From Bradyrhizobium australiense (GTDB lineage: Bacteria > Pseudomonadota > Alphaproteobacteria > Rhizobiales > Xanthobacteraceae): a DNA stretch of 64,000 bases. Shown piece after piece: positions 1-7,915 of the stretch (its first letter is position 1; each line of letters starts with the position of its first letter). The notes under the pieces were generated by a model. That model ran no database searches and had not been told where the DNA came from. It saw only the letters and a program-made list of their open reading frames with translations. The position numbers were made by a program, and so were the translations under genes. The stretch covers positions 620,001 through 684,000 of the forward strand of contig NZ_JAAVLX010000007.1 in NCBI RefSeq assembly GCF_013114825.1, in the 5' to 3' direction.

Positions 1-131
1 ATGAACTGCAGGATCACGTAGCCGGCAAAAAACGGATATTCGTTGCGGACGATTTGCGTCATCGTCAGCACGGCGACGAGGAAGACGGCGACGGCGGCCC
101 AGAATGCGATGCTGTGGCTGCGCTTGTTCAT
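1..131 (-). CDS. livM: Branched-chain amino acid-type ABC transporter permease LivM, N-terminal fragment
   Basis: The gene runs off the left edge of the window; only 43 codons are visible. It starts with ATG at 131, and that ATG overlaps the TGA of the preceding livH gene (ATGA), so the two are translationally coupled. The visible peptide opens MNKRSHSIAFWAAVAVFLVA, one hydrophobic helix, and goes on to NEYPFFAGYVILQF, which fits the N-terminal membrane segments of LivM permeases. LivM pairs with LivH to form the membrane channel of a HAAT-family importer. The identification rests mainly on position after livH and on hydrophobicity. The ATPases LivG and LivF would be expected just outside the window. 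Confidence 0.75.
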   Translation of the reverse strand, partial: MNKRSHSIAFWAAVAVFLVAVLTMTQIVRNEYPFFAGYVILQF

Positions 132-1003
132 CGGCCGAGCAGACCCTGCGGCCGGACGGCAAGCACGCCGAGCAGCATCGCGAACGAGATCGCCGGCGCC
201 CAGGAGGCACCGAACAACGTCAGCACGATGGATTCGGCGACGCCGAGGATGATGGCGGCGATCAGCGTACCGCTGATGCTGCCGAGCCCGGCCATGACAA
301 CAACGCAGAATGTCCGCCCGATATAGGCGCGGTCCAGTGTCGGCTCGACCGGGGCTACGATGATCAATAGCGCGCCGGCGATGCCGAGCACGGCAGTGGC
401 GATGCCGAAGGCAAATTGCTTGATGCGGACCGGATTGGCGCCCATCAGCCGCAGCGCCTCCTCATCCTGCGCCACCGCGCGGATCGCGCGGCCCATGAAG
501 GTTTTCGACAGGTAGACCGCAAGCAGCACCGTCAGCGCCAGCGCCACTGCGAACGCCACCAGTTGCCGGATCGGTATCCGAAACTCGCCGAACCGCCACG
601 CCTTGCCGATATAGGTCGCGGAAACCGAGCGCTGGTCGACGCCGAATTGCAGGATGATCAGCACCTCAATGATGAAGGCGATGCCGAAGAAGAAGGCGAT
701 CCCGCGGACGGCGGCGTCGCTGCCACGCCGCTCGAAGGTTTCGTGATAGACGCGGTAGGCGAGCAGACCGAACACGAAAAACAGCGGAGTGATAATGAGG
801 CCCGCCAGCAGCGGATCGATATCGTAGCTCTCGTTGAGCTGGAACACGCCGTAGGAGGCGAGCACCAGGAATGCCGGATGCGCGACGTGGGGAACGTCGA
901 GCAGTCCGAACGAGACAGACAATCCGACGCTGACGGCCGCATAGAAGCAGCCGAGCAGCACCCCAAGCACCACTGCGCCGAGCAGCAGGTCCATCGAAAA
1001 CAA
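128..1003 (-). CDS. livH: Branched-chain amino acid-type ABC transporter permease LivH
   Basis: A 291-residue polytopic membrane protein of the LivH family, close to the usual family length. It has about eight hydrophobic segments and the family-typical stretches GRAIRAVAQDEEALRLMGAN (cytoplasmic coupling loop) and VVVMAGLGSISGTLIAAIIL near the C-terminus. It forms half of the inner-membrane channel of an importer for branched-chain amino acids or, in many soil bacteria, aromatic acids or amides. It follows the substrate-binding gene by 42 bases and overlaps livM by 4 bases. The nearby ring-cleavage dioxygenase argues for an aromatic substrate, but nothing in the permease itself proves that. 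Confidence 0.9.
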   Translation of the reverse strand: MFSMDLLLGAVVLGVLLGCFYAAVSVGLSVSFGLLDVPHVAHPAFLVLASYGVFQLNESYDIDPLLAGLIITPLFFVFGLLAYRVYHETFERRGSDAAVRGIAFFFGIAFIIEVLIILQFGVDQRSVSATYIGKAWRFGEFRIPIRQLVAFAVALALTVLLAVYLSKTFMGRAIRAVAQDEEALRLMGANPVRIKQFAFGIATAVLGIAGALLIIVAPVEPTLDRAYIGRTFCVVVMAGLGSISGTLIAAIILGVAESIVLTLFGASWAPAISFAMLLGVLAVRPQGLLGR

Positions 1004-1045
1004 TTCAGGTTCCCCCTTGGCCCTGAGCCGGAAAAGCCACGAGGC

Positions 1046-2290
1046 CTAGTTTCGGGCAGCCTCGAAGGGACTGATGAGCTCTCCGGTTTTCAATTTATCC
1101 GGGAATAGAATCACCTGCTTGCCGGAGGAGCGGAACTGCTCGATGTCCTTATCCTTCACACCGCGGAACTGGGCCTGCAGGGTTGCCGTTTCCTTGCGCT
1201 CGCCATCCGCCGAAAACGCGATCGGCCCGACGATGGTCTTGTGCTCGTTCTCGCGCAGGTATTTCGCGATGCCCTTCTGGTCGAGCGACTTGGTCGCAGC
1301 CACCGCCGCCTCGATCATCTGGCCCATCGCATAGCCGAACGGCGCCAGATAATAGCCGAGCGGATCAACCTTGGCCTCGACGGCGCGCTTGGTGTACTTG
1401 TCGAAAAATTCCTTGGTGCCGTCGAAATACATGCTCTTTTCCGGCAGCCAGGTATTGTAGTTCACGACGCCGTTGAGCAGCGAGCCGAGGTTCGACATGA
1501 CGGCAGCAAATTGCAGGCCGACCATGCCGCCACCGAAAATCTTGACGCTATCGCCGATCCCGATCTCGTTCACGGCACGCAGGATGCCGGCCGAGTCCGG
1601 CGGATAGGATGCGACATAAACGATGTCGGGCTTGGCCGCTTTCAGCGCGCGGATGATGGACGAAAATTCGACCGTATTCGGCGGGTAGACCTGGTCGAAA
1701 ACGATCGGAATGTTGCGCTTCTTGGCAACGTCCCGCGCGGTCACCGCCAAATTCTGCGCGAATTCCTGATCCGCGGTCAGCAGCGCCATGTTCTTGCCGC
1801 CGGCCTTCTGCGCCAGGTCGAGGAACGAGGCAGCCCAACTGTCGGCCGGTCCCCATGGCGCGTTGTTGAACCACATGTCGTGACCGACCTTGCTGTTCAC
1901 CTGGAATGAGAAATTGCCCATCAGCAAGAGGCCGCGCTGCTTGACGAACGGCATGATCGGCGCGGTCGGCACCGTCGCGTAGGGCGCGAACAGGAGATCG
2001 ACCTTATCGACGTCGACCAGCTTGGCGTAGATCGCGGGCGTCTCCGAGGCGCTCGACTTGTCGTCATAGACGACCAGTTCGACCTTGCGGCCGAGTAGCC
2101 CACCCTTGGCATTGACGTCGTCGCGCCAGATCTCGATGCCGAGCAGCGAAGCCTTGCCGCCGCCAGCGAGTCCGCCGGTCTGCGGCATCGACATGCCAAT
2201 CTTGATCGGCGGCTGCTGCGCCAGCGCGCGCGAACCGTGCCCAACCACCGCGACGGCCATTGCGCCGCCCAGGAATGTTCTGCGTTCCAT
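1046..2290 (-). CDS. ABC transporter substrate-binding protein, LivJ/Peripla_BP_6 type
   Basis: A 414-residue periplasmic binding protein. The N-terminus carries a Tat-like signal (MERRTFLGGAMAVAVVGHGS) cleaved probably after ALA at about residue 24. The mature part begins IKIGMSMPQTGGLAGGGK, the ligand-binding opening of the type I periplasmic fold, and continues with GLLGRKVELVVYDDKSS, typical of HAAT binding proteins. The gene sits between the dioxygenase (82 bases upstream) and livH, so it very likely supplies the ligand to this permease. The ligand is unknown. The family includes binders of benzoate and hydroxybenzoate derivatives as well as amino acids. Confidence 0.9.
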   Translation of the reverse strand: MERRTFLGGAMAVAVVGHGSRALAQQPPIKIGMSMPQTGGLAGGGKASLLGIEIWRDDVNAKGGLLGRKVELVVYDDKSSASETPAIYAKLVDVDKVDLLFAPYATVPTAPIMPFVKQRGLLLMGNFSFQVNSKVGHDMWFNNAPWGPADSWAASFLDLAQKAGGKNMALLTADQEFAQNLAVTARDVAKKRNIPIVFDQVYPPNTVEFSSIIRALKAAKPDIVYVASYPPDSAGILRAVNEIGIGDSVKIFGGGMVGLQFAAVMSNLGSLLNGVVNYNTWLPEKSMYFDGTKEFFDKYTKRAVEAKVDPLGYYLAPFGYAMGQMIEAAVAATKSLDQKGIAKYLRENEHKTIVGPIAFSADGERKETATLQAQFRGVKDKDIEQFRSSGKQVILFPDKLKTGELISPFEAARN

Positions 2291-2372
2291 CGATTCCCCC
2301 TTGTGCCATTGTCGTTCTGCGTCCGCCGGATCTTCGCCCGGCTGCGGTGAAGTGCATCGTGTCAGGCTCGGG

Positions 2373-3314
2373 TTAGCCGCCGGCGCCCGCCGGGGCAGGT
2401 TCGCTTTTGGCCTGTTTCATGATTGCCGATGGATCGGCGCCGACGCGCCCGCTGGTCTTGTCGGCGGCGCTTTCGCGCGACAGCCGCATGTCGAAGCGGA
2501 TGCTCGGCATGCCCTTGATCGGGCAGTCCGGATCGTTGGCCACCACATCGACGGCGAGATCGCCCGACGAGCCGAACACGACATCATCAGCCAGATGGGG
2601 ATCGTCGCGCAGATAGAGCGCGGTCACCAGCTCACGATAGCCCGCAGCCCCAACCAGGAAGTGAATATGCGCCGGCCGCATGCCGTGCCGCGCCTGCGCT
2701 TTCACCATGGCGCCAACGGGTCCATCCATCGGGATCGAGTAGCCGAGCGGCTTTACGGTGCGGAGTACATAGAGGCCATCGGCATCGGTGGCGAACACAC
2801 CGCGGTAGTCGACCGAAGTCGCGCTGGACTGGATGTCGTAGAGGCCGTCGGCTCCGGTTTGCCAGATCGAGACGGTGGCGTTGGCGACCGGCTTGCCGCC
2901 GGCATCGGTAACGCGGCCATACAGCACGCACTCGCTGCCCGGCTTCGGGTTTTTGGCGATCGAACTGCCGGCTGAAAGCGTCGGCGTGGCCTCGCGGTAG
3001 AACGGGCCGAGCAGGCTGGTGTGGGTGGCTTCCTCGAGCGCGGTCGCGTCGTGCAGTCCGTTGACGAGCGCCGAGAGGCCGAGCGTATCCGAGAGCAGGA
3101 TGAATTCCTGCCGTTCCGGCGAGCACATCTTGCCGGCGGCAGTCATGAATTCGATGCCCTTGATCCATTCCGCCGGCGTCAGGTTGACCTCGCGGGCGAA
3201 GGCATGGAGGTGTTTTACCGCCGACGCCATGATCTCCTTCAGGCGAGGGTCCGGCGTCGTCGCCATCTGGTCGAGCACGGCGTCCGTGATCGTTTCCGGC
3301 GTTAGCTCACGCAT
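2373..3314 (-). CDS. Intradiol ring-cleavage dioxygenase (catechol/hydroxyquinol 1,2-dioxygenase type)
   Basis: A 313-residue non-heme Fe(III) dioxygenase that splits catechol-type rings between the two hydroxyls to muconate-type products. The helical N-terminal dimerisation domain spans about residues 1-100 and the beta-sandwich catalytic domain about 100-290. The four expected iron ligands are visible: Tyr159 (GLYDIQ), Tyr192 (GYSIP), His216 and His218 (RPAHIHF), with the family spacing. The N-terminal domain places it with catechol or hydroxyquinol 1,2-dioxygenases rather than protocatechuate 3,4-dioxygenase. It is the first gene of a likely operon with the Liv-type transporter, which links uptake with ring opening. 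The exact substrate cannot be read from sequence. Confidence 0.9.
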   Translation of the reverse strand: MRELTPETITDAVLDQMATTPDPRLKEIMASAVKHLHAFAREVNLTPAEWIKGIEFMTAAGKMCSPERQEFILLSDTLGLSALVNGLHDATALEEATHTSLLGPFYREATPTLSAGSSIAKNPKPGSECVLYGRVTDAGGKPVANATVSIWQTGADGLYDIQSSATSVDYRGVFATDADGLYVLRTVKPLGYSIPMDGPVGAMVKAQARHGMRPAHIHFLVGAAGYRELVTALYLRDDPHLADDVVFGSSGDLAVDVVANDPDCPIKGMPSIRFDMRLSRESAADKTSGRVGADPSAIMKQAKSEPAPAGAGG

Positions 3315-3548
3315 GCGTCACTCCCTGAGCTGCCGGCTGTTACTCGACCTGCCGGCTGTTTTGCAGCAAGCCTAACCGCTTGTTGGGGATCAACACAAGG
3401 CGTTCGAAGGCAATGCCTGCGCCCTCTCATCCGAATTGATACGAGCGGATGGGGGTCACATGACTGCACAATGGTGCGTCAGACGCGCGCCATCAGGTCT
3501 CGCCAGCCCGCCAATTTTGCGATTGCACAATTTGCGACGGAAGTGGGA

Positions 3549-3887
3549 TCATTTCTCGCGGATTGGCGGCGCAACCTTCTCCGCCGGCGCCGGCGGCAGC
3601 GCGGGCTGAGCGCCTGACTTCTGCGCATCCGGGTCGGGACGGGCCGGCTGCGGCGGAACGTCCGATGGCCTTTGACCAGTCGTAGGCGGTTCGGAGGGCG
3701 GTCCGGCCGGCTTCGTTTCCGCACCCGGCGTCGATTGTGTTGGCGGCGTCGCCTGTGCGATTCGTTGGGTATCGCCAGCCATAATCTCGGTCAGCGACAG
3801 CGCCGAAATGACCAGCCCGGCCGCGATCAGCATGGAGGCGAGCAGCATATCCGTTCGGTATTCGCGTTGGCGGTGATCGGCAGGCAT
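3549..3887 (-). CDS. Small membrane-anchored Pro-rich protein, unknown function
   Basis: About 112 residues from the ATG at 3887; a TTG at 3920 in the same frame would add 11 residues, but a hairpin covers that stretch. A single transmembrane segment (TDMLLASMLIAAGLVISALS) lies near the N-terminus. The rest is a low-complexity tail rich in Pro, Ala and Gln (PPTQSTPGAE, QPARPDPDAQ, LPPAPAEK), probably exposed to the periplasm. It follows the WD40 gene by 90 bases on the same strand. I recognise no family. Coding status is supported by the clean membrane segment but not by a strong ribosome binding site. Confidence 0.5.
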   Translation of the reverse strand: MPADHRQREYRTDMLLASMLIAAGLVISALSLTEIMAGDTQRIAQATPPTQSTPGAETKPAGPPSEPPTTGQRPSDVPPQPARPDPDAQKSGAQPALPPAPAEKVAPPIREK

Positions 3888-3894
3888 TTGTTCG

Positions 3895-3916
3895 ACCCAC
3901 GAAATGGTTCGTGGGT
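3895..3916 (-). terminator. Hairpin between the WD40 gene and the small Pro-rich gene
   Basis: A perfect 9-base stem, ACCCACGAA and TTCGTGGGT, with a four-base loop. It lies 60-80 bases after the WD40 stop codon and just before the next start codon. There is no T-run, so it may be an attenuating hairpin or mRNA end-protecting structure rather than a true intrinsic terminator. Confidence 0.4.
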
Positions 3917-3977
3917 TCAACGGCCGGCAAGGCGCATGGTTCCGCGGGGAACCTGCTGCGTAATCTGTCCGAGACGC

Positions 3978-4982
3978 CTAGAATTCCAGCATCCCGGCGT
4001 CGCCATCCTCGGTGCCGAACGCCAGCAGCGTGCCCTTCGCGTTCCAGGCCAGCGCCGAGATCGGCTCGCTGCCATTGCGGCGCACCAGAATTTCCGCGCC
4101 ATCCTCGAGCCGCACGATCAGCACCGTGCCGTCGCTATAGCCCGCGGCCATGATGTCCTGCTTCGGATGACAGGCGACAATGGAGACGCGCGCCTGCAGC
4201 GGCGCCAGCATCGCCGGCTCCTTGCCCATCGGACCATCCTTGCTGTTGAACGGCCAGATGATTACGGTGTCGGCGCCCGACGTGGCGAGCCCCTTGCCGC
4301 CCGCGCTCCACGACATCGAGCGCACACGGCCCGGATAGCCGCTCATCCGCATGTGCCTGTTATCGGCAAGCCGCCAGCCGTGCAGCGCCGGCTCGTGCAT
4401 GGCGGTGACTAGGAATTTGTTGTCGGGACTGAAGGTGACGGCGAGATGCGAGCCGGCCCATTCCAAAAATTCCGGCTTCGCCGCCATGTTGGGAAACCAC
4501 AGCGTCACACCGTTGTAGTGGGCAACTGCCACGCGCAGGCCTTTTGGCGCAAACGCCAGGCCGCCGACGGTAGACGGCGCGTCAAAAGTCTTCTCCTCGC
4601 CCTTGCCGCTGCGGACGAATGCTGTCTTGCCTGCCGACCAGGCAAACGCGCCATCGGGATGCAGCGCGACATTATCGATCCAGCGCCGCTTTGCATCGGT
4701 CGCGAGCACCGACGTCTCGCCCTTTGCGTTCAATGAAACGAGCTTGCCGTCGTCGCCTCCGGTGACGACGCGCTTGCCATCCGACGCCGTACAGAGGATG
4801 GCGCCACCATGCACGTCTACACGGGAGACTTCGCCGGCTGCATCGGCCATGGCGACCTTTTCCTCGGCACAGACGAAGGCGGCGCGCTCGCCGAGAAAAT
4901 GCACGGCGGAGACCTGTGCGCCCACCGCGACGGGTTTCACGCGATCGGTCAGAGATGCAATGGTCAGCTGATCGGAGGACAT
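3978..4982 (-). CDS. WD40-repeat beta-propeller protein next to the zinc GTPase
   Basis: A 334-residue soluble protein starting MSSDQLTIASLTDRV; the ATG at 4982 lies 10 bases after the stop of the CobW-like GTPase and is preceded by a GGA motif, so it is preferred over an in-frame start at 5015 that would lie inside the GTPase gene. Repeats with propeller-strand character recur throughout, for example VTGGDDGKLVSLNAKGET, LATSGADTVIIWPFNS and AAGYSDGTVLIVRLEDG, consistent with one seven-bladed propeller. There is no signal peptide, so it should be cytoplasmic. The tight spacing predicts co-transcription with the metal GTPase. Its role, perhaps as a scaffold for a metallochaperone complex, is inference only. 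Confidence 0.85.
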   Translation of the reverse strand: MSSDQLTIASLTDRVKPVAVGAQVSAVHFLGERAAFVCAEEKVAMADAAGEVSRVDVHGGAILCTASDGKRVVTGGDDGKLVSLNAKGETSVLATDAKRRWIDNVALHPDGAFAWSAGKTAFVRSGKGEEKTFDAPSTVGGLAFAPKGLRVAVAHYNGVTLWFPNMAAKPEFLEWAGSHLAVTFSPDNKFLVTAMHEPALHGWRLADNRHMRMSGYPGRVRSMSWSAGGKGLATSGADTVIIWPFNSKDGPMGKEPAMLAPLQARVSIVACHPKQDIMAAGYSDGTVLIVRLEDGAEILVRRNGSEPISALAWNAKGTLLAFGTEDGDAGMLEF

Positions 4983-4992
4983 GGTTTCCGTC

Positions 4993-6063
4993 TCAGGCCG
5001 CAATGCAGCTTTCAAAACCCTCGCGGATTGCCTGCTCAGGCAATTCGCGGCCGATGAAGACGACGCGGCTTTCGCGCGGCTCGCCTTCCTTCCATTGCCG
5101 CTGATGATCGCCTTCCAGCATCATGTGCACGCCCTGGAACACGTAACGATCATCGTCATCGGTGAAGGAGAGGATGCCCTTCGAGCGCAGGATTTTTTGG
5201 CCCTCGGTAGCGACGAGGTTTTGCAGCCACGGCATGAATTTTGTGGGATCGAGCGGCTTGTCCGACCGCAGCGACAGCGATTGCATGTCCTCGTCGTGAT
5301 AGTGCTTCAATCCGCCATGGCTATGACTGTGATCGTGGTGATTATGCTTATGGTTATGGTTATGGTCATGGCCGTGATCATGATCGTGGTGGTGATGATC
5401 GTCACCGGCGTCGAGGAATTCCGGCTCGATTTCCAGAATGCGATCGAGATCGAACGCGCCGCGTTCGAGCACGTCGGAAAGCGCCACCTTGCATCGCTCG
5501 GTGCGGTGCAGCTTTGCATATGGGTTGATGCCACGAATTCGGGCCTCGACTTCGGCGAGCTCCGGCTTGGAGACGAGATCGGTCTTGTTGAGCACGATGA
5601 CGTCGGCAAACGCGATCTGGTTCTTGGCTTCGGGAGCGTCCTTCAGCCGGTCGCTCAGCCATTTCGCGTCGGCGACGGTGACGACCGCATCGAGTCGCGC
5701 GTTCTTTTGCACGTCCTCGTCGACGAAGAAGGTCTGCGCCACCGGAGCCGGATCGGCAAGGCCCGTGGTCTCGACGATGATGGCGTCGAACTTGCCCTTG
5801 CGCTTCATCAGGCCGTCCATGATGCGGACGAGGTCGCCGCGCACGGTGCAGCAAACGCAGCCATTGTTCATCTCGAACACTTCCTCGTCGGCGCCGATGA
5901 TGAGGTCGTTGTCGATGCCGATCTCGCCGAATTCGTTGACGATGACGGCGTATTTCTTGCCGTGGTTTTCCGACAGGATGCGGTTGAGCAGCGTGGTCTT
6001 GCCGGCGCCGAGATAGCCCGTCAGCACGGTCACTGGAATTTTTTGGGACGAAAGTTCAGACAT
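4993..6063 (-). CDS. G3E-family GTPase (COG0523/CobW type), putative zinc metallochaperone
   Basis: A 356-residue COG0523 protein. The P-loop GYLGAGKTT is at residues 16-24, the metal-binding GCVCC motif at Cys69, Cys71 and Cys72, and the guanine-specificity NKTD at 159-162. A very dense His/Asp/Asn linker follows at about 221-256, then the CobW C-terminal domain (FMPWLQNLVATEGQKILR, GVHMMLEGDHQRQW). Members of this branch (ZigA, ZagA, YciC, YjiA) deliver or buffer zinc in the cytoplasm under limitation. Position downstream of znuA supports the zinc assignment over cobalt. An insertion-like repeat and 110 bases separate it from znuA, so it may have its own promoter; I see no Zur palindrome directly upstream. 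Confidence 0.9.
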   Translation of the reverse strand: MSELSSQKIPVTVLTGYLGAGKTTLLNRILSENHGKKYAVIVNEFGEIGIDNDLIIGADEEVFEMNNGCVCCTVRGDLVRIMDGLMKRKGKFDAIIVETTGLADPAPVAQTFFVDEDVQKNARLDAVVTVADAKWLSDRLKDAPEAKNQIAFADVIVLNKTDLVSKPELAEVEARIRGINPYAKLHRTERCKVALSDVLERGAFDLDRILEIEPEFLDAGDDHHHHDHDHGHDHNHNHKHNHHDHSHSHGGLKHYHDEDMQSLSLRSDKPLDPTKFMPWLQNLVATEGQKILRSKGILSFTDDDDRYVFQGVHMMLEGDHQRQWKEGEPRESRVVFIGRELPEQAIREGFESCIAA

Positions 6064-6090
6064 AATGGCTCCGGAACATCACTTTAGTTC

Positions 6091-6137
6091 AGCATGATCT
6101 TATCGGAAAACCGGTATCCACTTTTCCGGATCATGCT
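6091..6137. repeat. Dispersed palindromic intergenic element
   Basis: An imperfect 47-base palindrome beginning AGCATGATC and ending GATCATGCT, with an internal GGAAAACCGG..CCACTTTTCC core. I recall closely similar elements scattered between genes in Bradyrhizobium and relatives. It lies between znuA and the GTPase gene; a second short hairpin (GCAGGG/CCCTGC at 6157-6172) sits between it and znuA. Together they could reduce read-through. Confidence 0.75.
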
Positions 6138-6173
6138 GTGGTCTGCCGCACCGGCAGCAGGGAGGCCCCTGCC

Positions 6174-7043
6174 CTATGGGCTCAGCGCGCTGGTCAGGGC
6201 CTTTATATTGTGCCTGACCATCGCAATGTAAGTGGGAGAATCGCCATTTTCGCCGGTCAGACTGTCGGAATAGAGCGTTCCGCCGACCTTGGCGCCGGTC
6301 TCGGCCGATATCCGGCCCATCAGCCGGGGATCGCTGATATTTTCGAGAAAGACTGCCGGTATTTTGGCCGCCCTGATCTGGGTGATGATCTTGGCGACAT
6401 CGCGGGCACTGGCCTCGGATTCGGTCGAGACGCCGACTGGTGCGATGAATTCGATGCCATAGGCGGCGGCGAAATAACCGAACGCGCCGTGGGTCGAGAT
6501 CACCTTGCGACGGCCTTCCGGAATTCTGGCGACCGCCTCGCGCACTTCGCGGTCCAGTGCGTCGAGCTCAGCCAGATAGGCGTTCGCATTGGATTTGAAG
6601 GCTGCGGCGTCAGCGGGAGCCGCTGCCACCAGCGCATCGCGGATATTGGTGACATAGATTTTCGCATTGGCGACGGATTGCCAGGCATGCGGATCGGCTT
6701 CCGAGCCGAGCTTGAGCGGCGTAATGCCGGTAGTCGTGGTAACGACGGTCGCCTTTCCGCCGGCGGACTTGACGAGCCGCGGCAACCAGCCCTCGAATCC
6801 CAGACCGTTAACGAACACAAGCTTTGCATCTGCAACCCGTTTGGCGTCCGAGGGCGCCGGCACATAAACATGCGCATCGCCGTCGGGCCCGACCAGCGTT
6901 GTGACCTCGACGTGATCGCCGCCGACTTGGCGGACGAAATCACTGAGGATCGAGAAGCTGGCGACGACGTTGAGGCGATCCGCGGCGCAGGCCGGGCTGA
7001 CGACCGCGAGCATGGCGAGAGCGATAAGCCAATACCGGATCAT
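6174..7043 (-). CDS. znuA: Zinc ABC transporter substrate-binding protein ZnuA
   Basis: A 289-residue cluster A-I metal-binding lipoprotein-like periplasmic protein. It has a Sec signal (MIRYWLIALAMLAVVSPACA) cleaved at about residue 20. Likely metal ligands are His58 (DGDAHVYVPAP), His119 (ADPHAWQ), His185 (STHGAFGYF) and Asp260 (GTLYSDS). His at the third position favours zinc over manganese, since manganese binders usually have Glu there. The long acidic/His loop found in many ZnuA proteins is missing: only a short TTTTGITPLKLGSE segment precedes His119. It is the last gene of the znu operon, 2 bases after znuB. Confidence 0.92.
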   Translation of the reverse strand: MIRYWLIALAMLAVVSPACAADRLNVVASFSILSDFVRQVGGDHVEVTTLVGPDGDAHVYVPAPSDAKRVADAKLVFVNGLGFEGWLPRLVKSAGGKATVVTTTTGITPLKLGSEADPHAWQSVANAKIYVTNIRDALVAAAPADAAAFKSNANAYLAELDALDREVREAVARIPEGRRKVISTHGAFGYFAAAYGIEFIAPVGVSTESEASARDVAKIITQIRAAKIPAVFLENISDPRLMGRISAETGAKVGGTLYSDSLTGENGDSPTYIAMVRHNIKALTSALSP

Positions 7044-7045
7044 GA

Positions 7046-7915
7046 CTATGCCTCGAGGTGTCGGCCGGGAAACATCTGCCGGACCAGGCCGCTGACAGGG
7101 CCGAACAATAGCGAGGCGACATACAGCACCGCCGCGATCAGGATGATCGCGGGGCCCGAGGGAATTTTGGTCTGGAACGACAGCACCAGCCCGGCATAGC
7201 CCGAGGCAATCGCGCTTGCGACCGCGATGCAGATCATGCCGGTGATATCCCGCGACCAGAACCGGGCGATGCCGGCGGGCAGGATCATCAAGCCGACTCC
7301 GAGCAGCGTGCCGAGCGCGTGAAAGCCGTTGACGAGGTTGATCACGACCAGCGCCAGGAACGCCAGATGCGCGGGCGCGCCGGCGCGAGAGACGGTGCGC
7401 AGGAACACCGGATCGACGCATTCGATCACCAGCGGACGGTAGATCACCGCCATCACCAGCAGTGTGACGGTGGCATTGAAGGCGATCACCAGCAGCGTCT
7501 GGTCGTCCATTGCCAGGATGTTGCCGAACAGCACGTGCAGCAGGTCGATATTGGTGCCCTTGATCGAGACGATGGTGACGCCGACCGCCAGCGACACCAG
7601 ATAGAAGGTCGCAAGCGAAGCGTCTTCCTTCAGCTCGGTATTGCGCGCGACGAGGCCCGCGAGCAGCGCGACGGTAAAGCCTGCGATTAACCCGCCGGTC
7701 GTCATCGCAAACAGATTGAGCCCCGAGACCAGGAAGCCGATCGCAGCCCCCGGCAGGATCGCGTGCGCCATCGCGTCGCCGACAAGGCTCATCCGCCGCA
7801 GCATCAGGAATACGCCGATCGGCGCCGCGCCGAGGGCGAGCGCGATGACGGCGGCGAGCGCGCGGCGCATGAATTCGAATTCGGTGAAGGGCGCGATCAG
7901 CGCGTCGTAAATCAT
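7046..7915 (-). CDS. znuB: Zinc ABC transporter permease ZnuB
   Basis: A 289-residue inner-membrane permease of the ABC-3 family with about eight to nine hydrophobic segments. Family-typical stretches are LMLRRMSLVGDAMAHAILPG near the N-terminus and GTLLGVGLMILPAGIARF. It forms the transmembrane channel for zinc with ZnuC as ATPase and ZnuA as donor. Its start overlaps the znuC stop (TGATG) and its own stop is 2 bases before znuA, so all three are translated from one message. Confidence 0.93.
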   Translation of the reverse strand: MIYDALIAPFTEFEFMRRALAAVIALALGAAPIGVFLMLRRMSLVGDAMAHAILPGAAIGFLVSGLNLFAMTTGGLIAGFTVALLAGLVARNTELKEDASLATFYLVSLAVGVTIVSIKGTNIDLLHVLFGNILAMDDQTLLVIAFNATVTLLVMAVIYRPLVIECVDPVFLRTVSRAGAPAHLAFLALVVINLVNGFHALGTLLGVGLMILPAGIARFWSRDITGMICIAVASAIASGYAGLVLSFQTKIPSGPAIILIAAVLYVASLLFGPVSGLVRQMFPGRHLEA

